Part shown: positions 7,801 through 16,675 of the stretch, piece by piece
Numbering within the stretch: position 1 is the first letter of the stretch
Layout of the letters: every line of letters begins with the position of its first letter
From: Pseudomonas sp.
Lineage (GTDB): Bacteria; Pseudomonadota; Gammaproteobacteria; Pseudomonadales; Pseudomonadaceae
Length of the DNA stretch: 30,788 nt
Assembly (NCBI RefSeq): GCF_030150285.1
Contig: NZ_JASLGE010000040.1
Location: forward strand, 1 to 30,788
Reading direction: 5' to 3'
Notes under the pieces: generated by a model
Seen by the model: the letters and a program-made list of their open reading frames with translations, nothing else
Databases searched by the model: none
What the model was told of the DNA's origin: nothing
Translations under genes and position numbers: made by a program

Positions 7801-9067
7801 GCCCAAACCGGTTTTCGCCCTGATTGACTGCAACAGCTTCTATGCCAGCTGCGAGCGAGTATTCCGACCTGACCTGGCCAAAGTCCCTATCGTGGTGCTG
7901 AGCAACAATGACGGCTGCGTCATCGCCCGCAGTTACGACGCCAAGCCCTTTGTGAAAATGGGCGAGCCCTATTTCCAGATCAAACAACGCCTCCAGCAGC
8001 AGGGCATCGTCGCGTTCTCATTGAACTATGCGCTGTATGGCGACATGAGCGAGCGCGTCATGAGCCTGATCGAGTCCATGGTGCCGGCAGTAGAGGTGTA
8101 CAGCATCGATGAATCCTTTGCCGACCTGACCGGCATTGTGGGTGCCAGCGCCATGGGCAGGGAGTTGCGCGCCAGAATCCTCAAATGTACCGGCATCCCC
8201 GTGGGCGTCGGCATTGGCCATACCAAAACCCTGGCTAAACTCGCCAACCACACTGCCAAACGCCTCCAGGCGCACACCGGTGGCGTGGTGAACTTGTGTG
8301 GTAACCATGAGCGCGACTGGGTGCTGCGCAATACGGCCGTGTCTGAAGTCTGGGGGGTAGGGCGTCGCATGACCGCTCACCTGGAAGGCATGGGCATCAA
8401 GACCGCGATGGACCTGGCCAAATCTGATCCGTGGTCCCTGCGTAAGAAATTCAGCGTGGTGATCGAGAAAACCGCTCGTGAATTGTCGGGTACGGCCTGC
8501 CTGGAACTGGACGAACCTGACCCGCCAAAGCAGGAGATCTGCTGCAGCCGGATGTTTGGCAAACGGCTGACCGAACTGGCACCGATCAAAGAGGCCGTGG
8601 CCACCTACATGATGCGTGCCTCGGAAAAGCTGCGCGCGCAAAAATCCTACTGCAAGAAAGTCAGAGTCAGCATCCGTACCGGCATGTTCAATCCGGACGA
8701 AGCGAAATACGCCAAAGGGGTGATCGTGACCCTGCCATACCCGACGGATGATGTGCGACTGCTGACCAGGGCGGCGGTGGATGCGCTGGAGCATGTTTTT
8801 CAGCCCGGGTTCAAGTACAGCAAGGCCGAAGTGTTGCTGCTGGATCTTCGTCAGCCGGGGGAGTTTTCTGATGACCTGTTTGCGGTCAATCAACCCGCAG
8901 AAGCGTCCAGGGTGATGGCGGTTCTGGATCAGATCAACGGGCGCTGGGGCAGGGGCACGCTGCGTGCTGCCAGTGTGCCGAGTAAACCCGATTGGGGCAT
9001 GCGGCGAGAGATGATGAGTCAAAGCTATACGACGAGGTTGGATCAGTTGTGGCGGGTTTCGTGTTAG
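7790..9067 (+). CDS. umuC: Y-family DNA polymerase V catalytic subunit UmuC
   Basis: A 425-residue protein of normal UmuC length. The Y-family palm motifs are clear: FALIDCNSFYASCERVFRPDL (residues ~9-29) with the first catalytic Asp, LSNNDGCVIARS, and YSIDESFADL (~104-113) with the catalytic Asp-Glu pair. Helix-hairpin-helix and little-finger regions follow, and the C-terminus matches the UmuC-specific extension. It performs translesion synthesis with UmuD'. It is translated from a start inside the end of umuD. UmuDC cassettes of this kind are common on Pseudomonas plasmids and islands (rulAB-type). Confidence 0.95.
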   Translation: MVTKPKPVFALIDCNSFYASCERVFRPDLAKVPIVVLSNNDGCVIARSYDAKPFVKMGEPYFQIKQRLQQQGIVAFSLNYALYGDMSERVMSLIESMVPAVEVYSIDESFADLTGIVGASAMGRELRARILKCTGIPVGVGIGHTKTLAKLANHTAKRLQAHTGGVVNLCGNHERDWVLRNTAVSEVWGVGRRMTAHLEGMGIKTAMDLAKSDPWSLRKKFSVVIEKTARELSGTACLELDEPDPPKQEICCSRMFGKRLTELAPIKEAVATYMMRASEKLRAQKSYCKKVRVSIRTGMFNPDEAKYAKGVIVTLPYPTDDVRLLTRAAVDALEHVFQPGFKYSKAEVLLLDLRQPGEFSDDLFAVNQPAEASRVMAVLDQINGRWGRGTLRAASVPSKPDWGMRREMMSQSYTTRLDQLWRVSC

Positions 9068-9123
9068 ACAACGTGCATGGGCTGAAAACGGATAGCTACT
9101 GCAAATGGTGGATGGTAGCAATC

Positions 9124-9144
9124 GGCCGATTCTGTTGAAAAAGT
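9124..9144 (+). repeat. Left terminal inverted repeat of the IS1182 element
   Basis: Exact 21-bp inverted match to 10719-10739. The bases just outside form the palindrome ATCGGCCGAT (9121-9130). Confidence 0.85.
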
Positions 9145-9203
9145 GGATCTCCTGCTTGGCCTGCGGCAAAATCAGGTCATCGGCCAGCGGGAGGATTCGC
9201 AGC

Positions 9204-10577
9204 ATGATGGGACAATTGACGAGCGGACAAGAGAGACTGTTTTACTCGTTCAACATTGAAGATCACATCCCGGCCAATCACCTCCTGCGCAGCATTGATC
9301 GATGCCTTGATCTCAGCGATCTGCGCCATTATCTCGCCGATTTTTATAGGCCAATCGGGCGCCCGTCGATTGATCCCGAACTGATGATTCGCCTGTTGGT
9401 GGTGGGCTACTGCTACGGCATTCGCTCCGAACGTCGGTTGTGCGAAGAGGCTCATTTGAACCTGGCGTATCGCTGGTTCTGCCGCTAAAGCCTCGAAGAC
9501 GAAGCCCCCAATCACTCTACGTTTTCCAAGAATCGGCACGGTCGTTTTCGTGACAGCTCGCTGTTTCGCTGGCTGTTTAATGAGGTGCTGCGTCGTTGCG
9601 TGGACGCAGGTCTGGTCAAGGGCGAAGGGTTTGCTGTCGACGCCAGCATTATCAAAGCAGATGCCAGTCGGCAACGTGGCGTACCCGGCAACGAAGAGGT
9701 CAACTGGCGCGATCCGTCGCTGAGTACTCGCGCCGTGCGTGAGTACCTTGAAGCGCTGGATAAAGAAGCTTTGGCTGAAGCACTCCCCAAGCGCCTGTCA
9801 CTGACTGATCCACTTTCTCGTTGGACCGCAGCGCCAGGAGGCCCGGCGTTTTTCGCTTACTCGACGAACTATCTGATTGATGTCGAGCATGCCGTGATAA
9901 TGGATGTGGAGCTGACCCCAGCTCATCGAACCGCCGAGGTCGAGAGCACCAAGACCATGATCGAGCGGGTCGAAGAACAGTTCGACATCAAGCCGGATCG
10001 GCTCATCGGCGATACCGCTTACGGAGTCGCACCGATTTTGGCCTGGATGGTGGACGAAAAAGATATCGAGCCACATGTGCCGGTTTGGGACAAAACCGAG
10101 CGTAAGAACGAGAGCCTCTCGATCAGTGATTTTCAATGGAGTGAAGAAGCGCAGGAATATCGTTGCCCCACGGGGCATGCCCTGCGTAGCGAATGGCGGG
10201 CCTTCAAGAACCAGCGCTCACATGTCACGAAAGCCGACACCATCATCTTTCGATCCCGGCAAACAGACTGCTCTAAATGCTCGATGAAAGAGCGCTGCTG
10301 CCCAAACACCTCGTTCCGAAAAATCGCCCGTAGCGTCCATGAGGCAGCACGCAATGTTGCTCGGCGAATTGCCGCAACACCGCAATACGTGTGCTCTCGC
10401 CATGAGCGCAAAAAGGTCGAAATGTTGTTCGCTCATCTCAAACGAATCCTGAAACTGGATCGATTAAGGCTACGAGGAATGACCGGTGCAAACGACGAAT
10501 TTACCTTGGCCTCCGCGGTACAGAATTTAAGAAGACTGGCGAAACTGACCTCACAAGGGCCGCCGGCCACGGGATAG
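9204..10577 (+). pseudogene. IS1182-family transposase with an in-frame stop
   Basis: One frame runs from ATG 9204 (MMGQLTSGQERLFYSF) to TAG 10577 but is interrupted by TAA at 9486-9488. The residues around the stop, FCR-stop-SLEDEAPNHSTFSK, show that it probably replaces a Leu codon (TTA to TAA). Downstream are the DDE-fold segments FAVDASIIKADASRQRG, IGDTAYG and the C-terminal KKVEMLFAHLKRILKLDRLR. About 95 residues precede the stop, so the full enzyme is not made unless the stop is read through. The first part also lacks the catalytic region. Confidence 0.88.
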
Positions 10578-10718
10578 GTACGCCCGGAATCAGCAAAAAC
10601 CCTCAAATTAACCATTAACCAAGCTGCAACGATCAATGCAGAACCTGGAAACCACGCAACGTGGTGACCAGGTTCTGAAACGAGGGCCAACGTCGCCTTC
10701 TTACAGACTGAAATTCCG

Positions 10719-10739
10719 ACTTTTTCAACAGAATCGGCC
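10719..10739 (-). repeat. Right terminal inverted repeat of the IS1182 element
   Basis: Exact inverted copy of 9124-9144; the transposase stop is 141 bases inside it. Confidence 0.85.
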
Positions 10740-11183
10740 AGAAGCTGCCACTGAATGGTGTCTATCAAACAAGGGGCTATTCATTGGAATGGGGCGTTCG
10801 TAGCGGACGAACTCAGTTTTTCGCCGAAATTTAACCACAGAAGCAACTTGATTCTGATGAAGCACTTTATGAATTATTGCGATAGCTAACGAGATTAAAT
10901 ACAGCCGTTTCAGTTCACTTTGAATGCGTCTAGCCCCAAGATTTCGGTTGGTACGCAGCTCTAAAATCAGTTTTGTTTCAAAAGCACCTACTTTTGTCGC
11001 GGGAGAATGTTTGGGACGACGACTATGGCTCTCCAGCCCTTCTACTCCCTGCTGTTGATACCTACGCCACCACTTGCGAAGCGTAGGGTGAGAAATACCG
11101 CAACGGCGGTACACCAAGCCGGCGTCTCCAGACGTTTGATAAAGATTAATCCACTGTAACCGCTGCTGAATTTCTCTGTTCAT
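10740..11183 (-). pseudogene. IS481-type transposase, 5' part only
   Basis: A minus-strand frame starts at ATG 11183 and encodes about 130 recognisable residues. They include two helix-turn-helix regions (VYRRCGISHPTLRKWWRRYQ and RNLGARRIQSELKRL) and the linker SRRPKHSP typical of IS481 transposases. The family sequence stops at RYERPIP, just before the DDE catalytic domain should begin. The frame then reads through about 50 bases of unrelated DNA into the IS1182 right end. The catalytic half is gone. A possible outer end of this element, TGTCCAAGTC on the minus strand, lies near 11241. Confidence 0.75.
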
Positions 11184-11593
11184 TACTGGTGATTATATTG
11201 AAACGATGTCTATGAATCACACACCTGTATTGACTTGGACAGACTCTAGCTTGGCTGTCGAGTTGATCCTCGGAGATTGCCGTTCGAAATCAAGTTTTAC
11301 CTCAGCCCATCACTCGTTACGTCAGTGTATGGCGCGATGTCCACTTGCCGATGCTTCGCTGGCAAGGCGCGCTGCCACCGTTTTTGAAAAACGCGCCCTT
11401 TGTTGGCTCCAGCCAACTCGCGCTTGAGTCGGGGCAGTCCATCACCCTGCCAAATGGCGTATTGACATCAATGCGCCGACTTTGGCCTACTCCCGGACAT
11501 CTATTGATGCCCATAACCTGATGTGAGAGCGGCGGCTTTCCGCTGGCCACACTTGTGTGTTGGATCTCAAATGCTAGAAAAGGAGTTCGCTGC
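11184..11593. other. Interval upstream of qatA with a possible gene remnant
   Basis: No intact gene was found in these 410 bases. A plus-strand frame without an obvious start is open from 11267 to TGA 11521 (84 codons); its residues look protein-like (RYVSVWRDVHLPMLRWQG, then LALESGQSITLPNGV), so it may be the tail of a lost gene. I do not recognise the family. A strong ribosome-binding site for qatA, AAGGAG, lies at 11580-11585. No convincing promoter was seen. Confidence 0.4.
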
Positions 11594-13543
11594 ATGTTCC
11601 TGAATGACCAGGAAACAGCCACTGACCTGCTGTATTACGCCCCTATTGCCAAAACGGTGGAGCGCTTGCTGCGCGAATCACGGGGCGCCCCGCTCACCAT
11701 TGGCGTTCACGGTGATTGGGGAGCAGGTAAGTCCAGCGTTTTGAAAATGACCCAGCAACTCCTCAATGCTGATGAACGCGTCTGCTGTATCTGGTTCAAC
11801 GGGTGGACATTCGAAGGTTTCGAGGATGCAAAGACTGTCGTCATCCAGACGATTGTCGATGAACTGCGCCGCGCTCGCCCTAACTCCACAAAGGTCGCTG
11901 ATGCTGCGAAAAAAGTGTTGCGGCGCGTTGATTGGTTCAAGCTAGCCAAGCAAGCAGGAGGGCTAGGGCTTACCGCATTGACCGGCATCCCAAGCATTGA
12001 CAAGCTCAAAGGGGTCGTGGAGTCGATTTCCGCCTTCGTGCAGAACCCGGGTGACCATCTGAGCATTGAAAGCCTCACGGGCCTTGCTGAGAAGGCTGGG
12101 GGCTTCATAAAGGATGCTGAAACCGAGTCTGAGCAACTTCCCGAGCACATGCATCAGTTCCGGGCCGAGTTCGAAGAGCTTTTAACAGCCGCTGACATTG
12201 ACCAGTTGGTGGTCATCGTGGATGACCTGGATCGATGCCTGCCCAAGACAGCCATTGCCACGCTTGAGGCCATCCGCCTCTTCCTCTTCGTCAATCGGAC
12301 AGCATTCGTGGTCGGTGCTGATGAGGCCATGATCGAGTACGCGGTGCGCGAGCACTTCCCAGACCTACCTCAGGGCACCGGGCCAGTGACCTATGCACGT
12401 AACTACCTCGAAAAACTCATTCAGGTACCGTTCCGCATCCCGGCCCTGGGGCTGGCAGAAACCCGTAGTTACATCACGTTGCTCCAGCTCGAGAGCTTCG
12501 TCAAAACGAATGACGATCGATTCAAGACGCTCTTGAACACCGCCCAGCAGGACATGCTCCGGCCCTGGAAGAGCACAGGCCTCGACCGCAAGGCTGTAGC
12601 TGGTGCGTTCGGTAACCCGCTTCCCGAATTTGCCCAGGAAGCGTTGGATACCAGTGCCTTGCTGGCCCGGATCTTGAGTGAGGGTAGCCGCGGCAACCCC
12701 CGGCAGATCAAACGCTTCCTCAACTCCATGATGCTGCGCTACGCCATCGCCGAGGCTCGTGGATTTGTTGAGGATATCCGGCGTCCAATACTTGCGAAAA
12801 TCATGCTGGCTGAGCGTTTCCACCCTGATTTTTACGAGCAACTTGCTCGAATCGCGAGCCTGGATGCGGACGGCGCGGTACCGGCCATCGCTGAACTGGA
12901 AAAGCGGGCCAAGAAGTCCAAGGGAGCCGCCTCAGAGCCGGAGGAGGGGAAAAGTTCTGGCAAGCTCAAGGCAGTGGCCAATTCTGGCGATGTGAACGAT
13001 TGGGAGAAGAGCGATTGGATCAGCAACTGGGCGGCTATCGATCCCGCGCTAACCGGAGTTGATCTGCGCCCCTACATCTTCGTGACTCGCGATAAGCGCA
13101 GCTCCTTGATGGGGCAGGTCGTAGTGAGTCATCTCGAGGCGCTCGTCGACAAGCTAATGGGCCCACCATTACTGATCCGGCAAGCGTCCACGAAGAAAGA
13201 AATTGTGGGGTTGGCTGAGGTTGATGCCGAGAATGTTTTTGACGCACTCCGCGATCAGATAATCCAGGCGGACGATTTTTCGGATCAACCCAAAGGTGTC
13301 GCGGGGTTGATCGAGCTTGTCAAACAACGCCCCGTGTTGCAGAAACGCCTGGTCGAATTTATCCGGTCTCTGCCCACGCCAAAACTCGGGATGTGGGCTC
13401 CCGCCCCATGGCATGAGTGCCTCAAGGATACAAATGCTATACAGGGTCTCGATGCAATTCTGAGAGGTTGGAGTCAGCAGATCGAGAACGAGAATCTTCA
13501 GAATGCAGCTAAGCGCGTACTTACGCTTAGCGGGAAATCATAA
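11594..13543 (+). CDS. qatA: QatA, KAP-family P-loop ATPase of the Qat defence system
   Basis: A 649-residue KAP-family NTPase. Walker A is GVHGDWGAGKSS (residues ~37-48), and Walker B is VVIVDDLDRCLPK (~206-218) with the DDLDRC signature of KAP proteins. RGNPRQIKRFLNSMMLRY near residue 360 is the usual KAP sensor/arginine region. The ATG at 11594 is preferred because AAGGAG lies eight bases upstream; 13 further in-frame codons upstream to 11555 lack such a site. A charged, Lys/Glu-rich segment (~440-465) links the ATPase core to a C-terminal domain of unknown fold. In QatABCD systems this ATPase is essential for phage protection. Eight bases separate it from qatB. Confidence 0.9.
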   Translation: MFLNDQETATDLLYYAPIAKTVERLLRESRGAPLTIGVHGDWGAGKSSVLKMTQQLLNADERVCCIWFNGWTFEGFEDAKTVVIQTIVDELRRARPNSTKVADAAKKVLRRVDWFKLAKQAGGLGLTALTGIPSIDKLKGVVESISAFVQNPGDHLSIESLTGLAEKAGGFIKDAETESEQLPEHMHQFRAEFEELLTAADIDQLVVIVDDLDRCLPKTAIATLEAIRLFLFVNRTAFVVGADEAMIEYAVREHFPDLPQGTGPVTYARNYLEKLIQVPFRIPALGLAETRSYITLLQLESFVKTNDDRFKTLLNTAQQDMLRPWKSTGLDRKAVAGAFGNPLPEFAQEALDTSALLARILSEGSRGNPRQIKRFLNSMMLRYAIAEARGFVEDIRRPILAKIMLAERFHPDFYEQLARIASLDADGAVPAIAELEKRAKKSKGAASEPEEGKSSGKLKAVANSGDVNDWEKSDWISNWAAIDPALTGVDLRPYIFVTRDKRSSLMGQVVVSHLEALVDKLMGPPLLIRQASTKKEIVGLAEVDAENVFDALRDQIIQADDFSDQPKGVAGLIELVKQRPVLQKRLVEFIRSLPTPKLGMWAPAPWHECLKDTNAIQGLDAILRGWSQQIENENLQNAAKRVLTLSGKS

Positions 13544-13551
13544 GGATTGAT

Positions 13552-14415
13552 ATGGGTACCTCCAAAGGATATGGAGGCCCGAGCTCCGGCTTGGTGCCCT
13601 CTTGGATTGATGATGTAGCGCAGCCAGCCGCCCCGGCCGCTCAACCGAACGGGCCAAGCCAAGCAAATCCATCTCAGTCCGGTTCTACGCCATCTCAGCC
13701 TGGCTCAGCTCCGTCAGGACCGGTGAACAATGACGGCACTGGCTCACTTCGGGGAGCTCGCAGCAGCTTCACCCGGTTCGCCCGCACTGGAAGCCCCAGC
13801 GATTTGGGGAATGCCCTGTCTTCCTATGTGCGTAAAGGCGTAGGGGGATCATCGAGAGGCGCGCGCCGCATGGGGACATCTCGCGCTACTGCGGCAAAGC
13901 TGCTCAGCATCTTCGGAGATGTTCAGCGCAACGGGGCAGCAGAAACACTGCGGCGGTTGCAGCTCACCGTGGCGCCAGGGCAACCGGCTTCCCAGGTGCT
14001 GCTCACACTGCTTGAGTTTATCTGCCCGCCTGGCGGCGCGATTGACGAAGGTGTTGCTCGCCAGGCTGCACTGAATACGATCGCCGAACTGGACGAGGCA
14101 GGCAGCGGTAGCTTCGAGGACATGACTCAAGCTGATCGGCAGAACTTCTTCCTCGACTTCGTAGCGAATTCGATTGAGAGCATGATCATGGCGGACTTGG
14201 GTGGTAGGGGCATCACCATGCCAGATGATGTGGAAGCGGTTGAACGCATCCAGTCTCAGCTGAGTTCGTTCATTACGGGTTGTACGCGGGGTCAGCTCGC
14301 CAACCGGCTGGAGCAATGGCCGGCGCCCACAGACCAAGAGGTCAATCAGGTTACATCTGCGATCTATGAGGCGGCATTCGATCTTATCGCGAGTGCAGCG
14401 GAGGGGCTGGAATGA
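13552..14415 (+). CDS. qatB: QatB, accessory protein of the Qat defence system
   Basis: A 287-residue protein. The N-terminus MGTSKGYGGPSSGLVPSW is the Gly/Ser-rich opening of QatB proteins. It is followed by a low-complexity Pro/Ser/Ala/Gln stretch (residues ~23-65) that is likely disordered, and then a helical domain with no motif I can link to an enzyme. QatB has no known catalytic activity and is defined by position between qatA and qatC. It starts eight bases after qatA, and its last four bases (ATGA) overlap the qatC start, so translation is coupled. Confidence 0.88.
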   Translation: MGTSKGYGGPSSGLVPSWIDDVAQPAAPAAQPNGPSQANPSQSGSTPSQPGSAPSGPVNNDGTGSLRGARSSFTRFARTGSPSDLGNALSSYVRKGVGGSSRGARRMGTSRATAAKLLSIFGDVQRNGAAETLRRLQLTVAPGQPASQVLLTLLEFICPPGGAIDEGVARQAALNTIAELDEAGSGSFEDMTQADRQNFFLDFVANSIESMIMADLGGRGITMPDDVEAVERIQSQLSSFITGCTRGQLANRLEQWPAPTDQEVNQVTSAIYEAAFDLIASAAEGLE

Positions 14416-15788
14416 GGCACCACAGCATTATCTGCCGGCTCGGCGAAACGGATGACCAGGATCTAGCGGTGCTGGAGCCAGGTAGTGTCATCACCAATAT
14501 CCAATTCATCGACGGACACGGACGGCTGCAGTTCGGTATCGGCCAAGCCATCGAGCAATTAGCTGACCTGGGACTTAGCCCAGGAGAGACTGCTGTCGAC
14601 CTGGCACTGTTGGCGGCGACCCTTACTGCGGCGGACACGAGAATCTCACGAGACACCGAATCGGAGAATTCCTGGACGAGGGAGATCGACCTCTACGTCC
14701 CCGTTGCAGAACCCGCAGTATGGACAGCAACGTCCGACTTGCTGGCCTCGACCTTGAAATTCCTCACTGGTGATCGCTGGCGCCTGGTCTTCCGCCAGCG
14801 GCCCACAGATATCGATGAGCTATCTCCCGCTCCGGAGAGCTTGAGAACAGATGAGTCGGACAGCGTCTGCCTGTTCTCAGGGGGGATGGACAGCTTCATT
14901 GGGGCGATCGATCTATTCAGTGGCGGCGGCAAACCATTGCTTGTGAGCCATTACTGGGACACCAACAGCACCAGTACCTATCAGAACGACTGCCGGGCAG
15001 CGCTGCAGGAGAGGTTTTCCGATACGTCGATCAACCACGTCCAGGCCCGTGTGGGGTTCCCGCACGATCTCGTGGAGGGTGGAGGTAGTGAAGATACGCT
15101 TCGAGCGCGCTCATTCCTGTTCTTCACGCTGGCGGCCATGGCCGCGGAAGCGATCGGCGACTCGATCACCATCCATGTGCCTGAAAATGGCCTGATCTCT
15201 CTGAATGTTCCCTTGGATCCGCGCCGCCTGGGTGCATGTAGCACGCGCACGACTCATCCATACTACATGGCGCGGGTGAATGAGCTCTTCGGGCGTTTGG
15301 GCCTAAGCACGAGGCTATTCAACATGTTCAGCCATCTCACCAAGGGCCAAATGGCAGAGCAGTGCTCTGACCCTGAGTTCCTAGCGGATCATGTGCATCT
15401 CACAATGTCGTGCTCCTCGCCAGGAAAGGCAAGGTACCATCCTGACCCCTCGAATCGATCACCCAAGCACTGCGGGTTCTGCGTCCCCTGCATTATCAGG
15501 CGGGCAGCAATTCATCGTGGGTGCGGGCCGGATCAAACCCGATATGTCATCCCGGATCTACATGCGCAAGCGCTGGACACGAACAAATCTGATGGCGAAC
15601 ATGTGCGCTCTTTCCAGCTGGCCATCGCGCGCCTCAAACGTGCTCCACACCGCGCCAAGTTCGCAATTCATGAGCCCGGACCTTTGATCGACCATCCTGA
15701 CAGCTTGGATGACTTCGAACAGGTTTATCGAGATGGACTGCTGGAAGTCGACGATTACCTCGAGGGTGTGACAGCCATACCACTATGA
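14412..15788 (+). CDS. qatC: QatC, QueC-like protein of the Qat defence system
   Basis: A 458-residue protein. The PP-loop ATP-binding motif SGGMDS lies at about residues 155-160 in CLFSGGMDSFIGAIDLF, as in QueC (7-cyano-7-deazaguanine synthase). A Cys cluster CGFCVPCIIRRA near residues 352-363, with an upstream Cys in LTMSCSSP, resembles the QueC zinc site. The N-terminal ~150 residues are an added region absent from housekeeping QueC. The role is inferred by homology as a deazapurine- or nucleotide-type ligase reaction in defence. The ends overlap qatB and qatD by four bases each. Confidence 0.9.
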   Translation: MRHHSIICRLGETDDQDLAVLEPGSVITNIQFIDGHGRLQFGIGQAIEQLADLGLSPGETAVDLALLAATLTAADTRISRDTESENSWTREIDLYVPVAEPAVWTATSDLLASTLKFLTGDRWRLVFRQRPTDIDELSPAPESLRTDESDSVCLFSGGMDSFIGAIDLFSGGGKPLLVSHYWDTNSTSTYQNDCRAALQERFSDTSINHVQARVGFPHDLVEGGGSEDTLRARSFLFFTLAAMAAEAIGDSITIHVPENGLISLNVPLDPRRLGACSTRTTHPYYMARVNELFGRLGLSTRLFNMFSHLTKGQMAEQCSDPEFLADHVHLTMSCSSPGKARYHPDPSNRSPKHCGFCVPCIIRRAAIHRGCGPDQTRYVIPDLHAQALDTNKSDGEHVRSFQLAIARLKRAPHRAKFAIHEPGPLIDHPDSLDDFEQVYRDGLLEVDDYLEGVTAIPL

Positions 15789-16552
15789 AACCGCAGAAGA
15801 GCTCGATTCCAAAGTGGGTGGATTTCCACTGCCACCTTGACCTCTATCCCGATCACGAGCGTCTCATCGTGGAGTGCGATCAGGCAGGGGTCGCTACCTT
15901 GGCCGTGACCACTACACCGAAAGCATGGCGGCGCAATCGTGAGCTTGCTGCATCGTCTCGGCATGTCCGGGTGGCATTGGGGCTACATCCCCAACTGGTG
16001 GCCGAGCGTGAATCGGAGCTGCCGCTATTGGAGCGCCTGCTTGAGGAGACTCGATACGTTGGAGAGATAGGGCTTGATGCCGGGCCCCAATTCTATCGGA
16101 GCTTTGAGGCGCAGGAACGGGTCTTCAAGAGGGTGCTCGAGGCTTGCTCGGAGCAGGGCGGGAAGATTCTCACCGTCCACAGCGTACGGAGTGTTGGAAA
16201 GGTGCTATCCCATATCGAGCGCCTGCTTCCGACTGACCGGGGGACGGTGGTGCTCCACTGGTTTACCGGCTCCCCCAGTGAAGCTAGGAGGGCTGTGGAA
16301 CTTGGATGCTATTTTTCGATCAACTCGCAGATGCTGACCTCTGCCAAGCACCGCAACCTCGTCGCCTTGCTACCGTCTGACCGGCTTCTCACCGAGACCG
16401 ATGGCCCGTTCGTGCAAAGCGAGGGACGACCAACCAGGCCTGCTACCGATATCCCAAAAACGGTACAGGCGCTGGCGCTGCTTCGAGAGCAATCGCCAGA
16501 GCAAGCTGCAGCCCAAATCATTAGTAATCTGCGAGATCTAGTACGCACCTAG
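15785..16552 (+). CDS. qatD: QatD, TatD-like hydrolase of the Qat defence system
   Basis: A 255-residue TatD-family metal-dependent hydrolase. The metal ligands are in place: HCHLD near residues 15-19, the Glu of VGEIGLD (~92), His of TVHSVRS (~131), His of LHWFTG (~157) and Asp of TETDGP (~205). TatD proteins are TIM-barrel nucleases or phosphodiesterases; QatD is the fourth required component of QatABCD. It starts inside the qatC stop (ATGA) and ends the operon. All catalytic positions expected for TatD look intact. Confidence 0.9.
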   Translation: MKPQKSSIPKWVDFHCHLDLYPDHERLIVECDQAGVATLAVTTTPKAWRRNRELAASSRHVRVALGLHPQLVAERESELPLLERLLEETRYVGEIGLDAGPQFYRSFEAQERVFKRVLEACSEQGGKILTVHSVRSVGKVLSHIERLLPTDRGTVVLHWFTGSPSEARRAVELGCYFSINSQMLTSAKHRNLVALLPSDRLLTETDGPFVQSEGRPTRPATDIPKTVQALALLREQSPEQAAAQIISNLRDLVRT

Positions 16553-16675
16553 TATCAGGTTTGAATGCCTTGCCAGGCAGCGTCCAGGTCTACGAGCTCG
16601 TTTTACTACGACCCGGTCTTCACTCCGAGGAGTTGCGCTTCGACGCGCGAAACTCGCCGCCTGAAAACTGAGAAT

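Larger units (their letters stand above)
9124..10739 (+). mobile_element. IS1182-family insertion sequence
   Basis: The left end GCCGATTCTGTTGAAAAAGT (9125-9144) has an exact inverted copy ACTTTTTCAACAGAATCGGC at 10719-10738; with one more base each side the repeat is 21 bp. Similarity continues outward imperfectly (TGGxAGC on both sides), so the true tips may lie some bases further out. Between the repeats is one long transposase frame with a premature stop. No clear target duplication was found. A remnant of a related element lies near the right edge of the window. Confidence 0.85.

Noticed and set aside
8018..9205. Minus-strand open frame of 395 codons opposite umuC
   Set aside because: The sense strand encodes all UmuC motifs; the antisense protein has low-complexity composition rich in His, Gln and Arg and no domain.
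11206..11427. Plus-strand frame of 73 codons before qatA
   Set aside because: Its residues look random, it starts inside the IS481 end region, and another frame of the same stretch looks more protein-like.
11555..11593. Upstream start for QatA
   Set aside because: The 13 extra codons have no ribosome-binding site, while AAGGAG is correctly placed for the ATG at 11594.
16553..16675. Bidirectional terminator between qatD and the HNH gene
   Set aside because: No stable GC-rich hairpin with a T run was found between these convergent genes.
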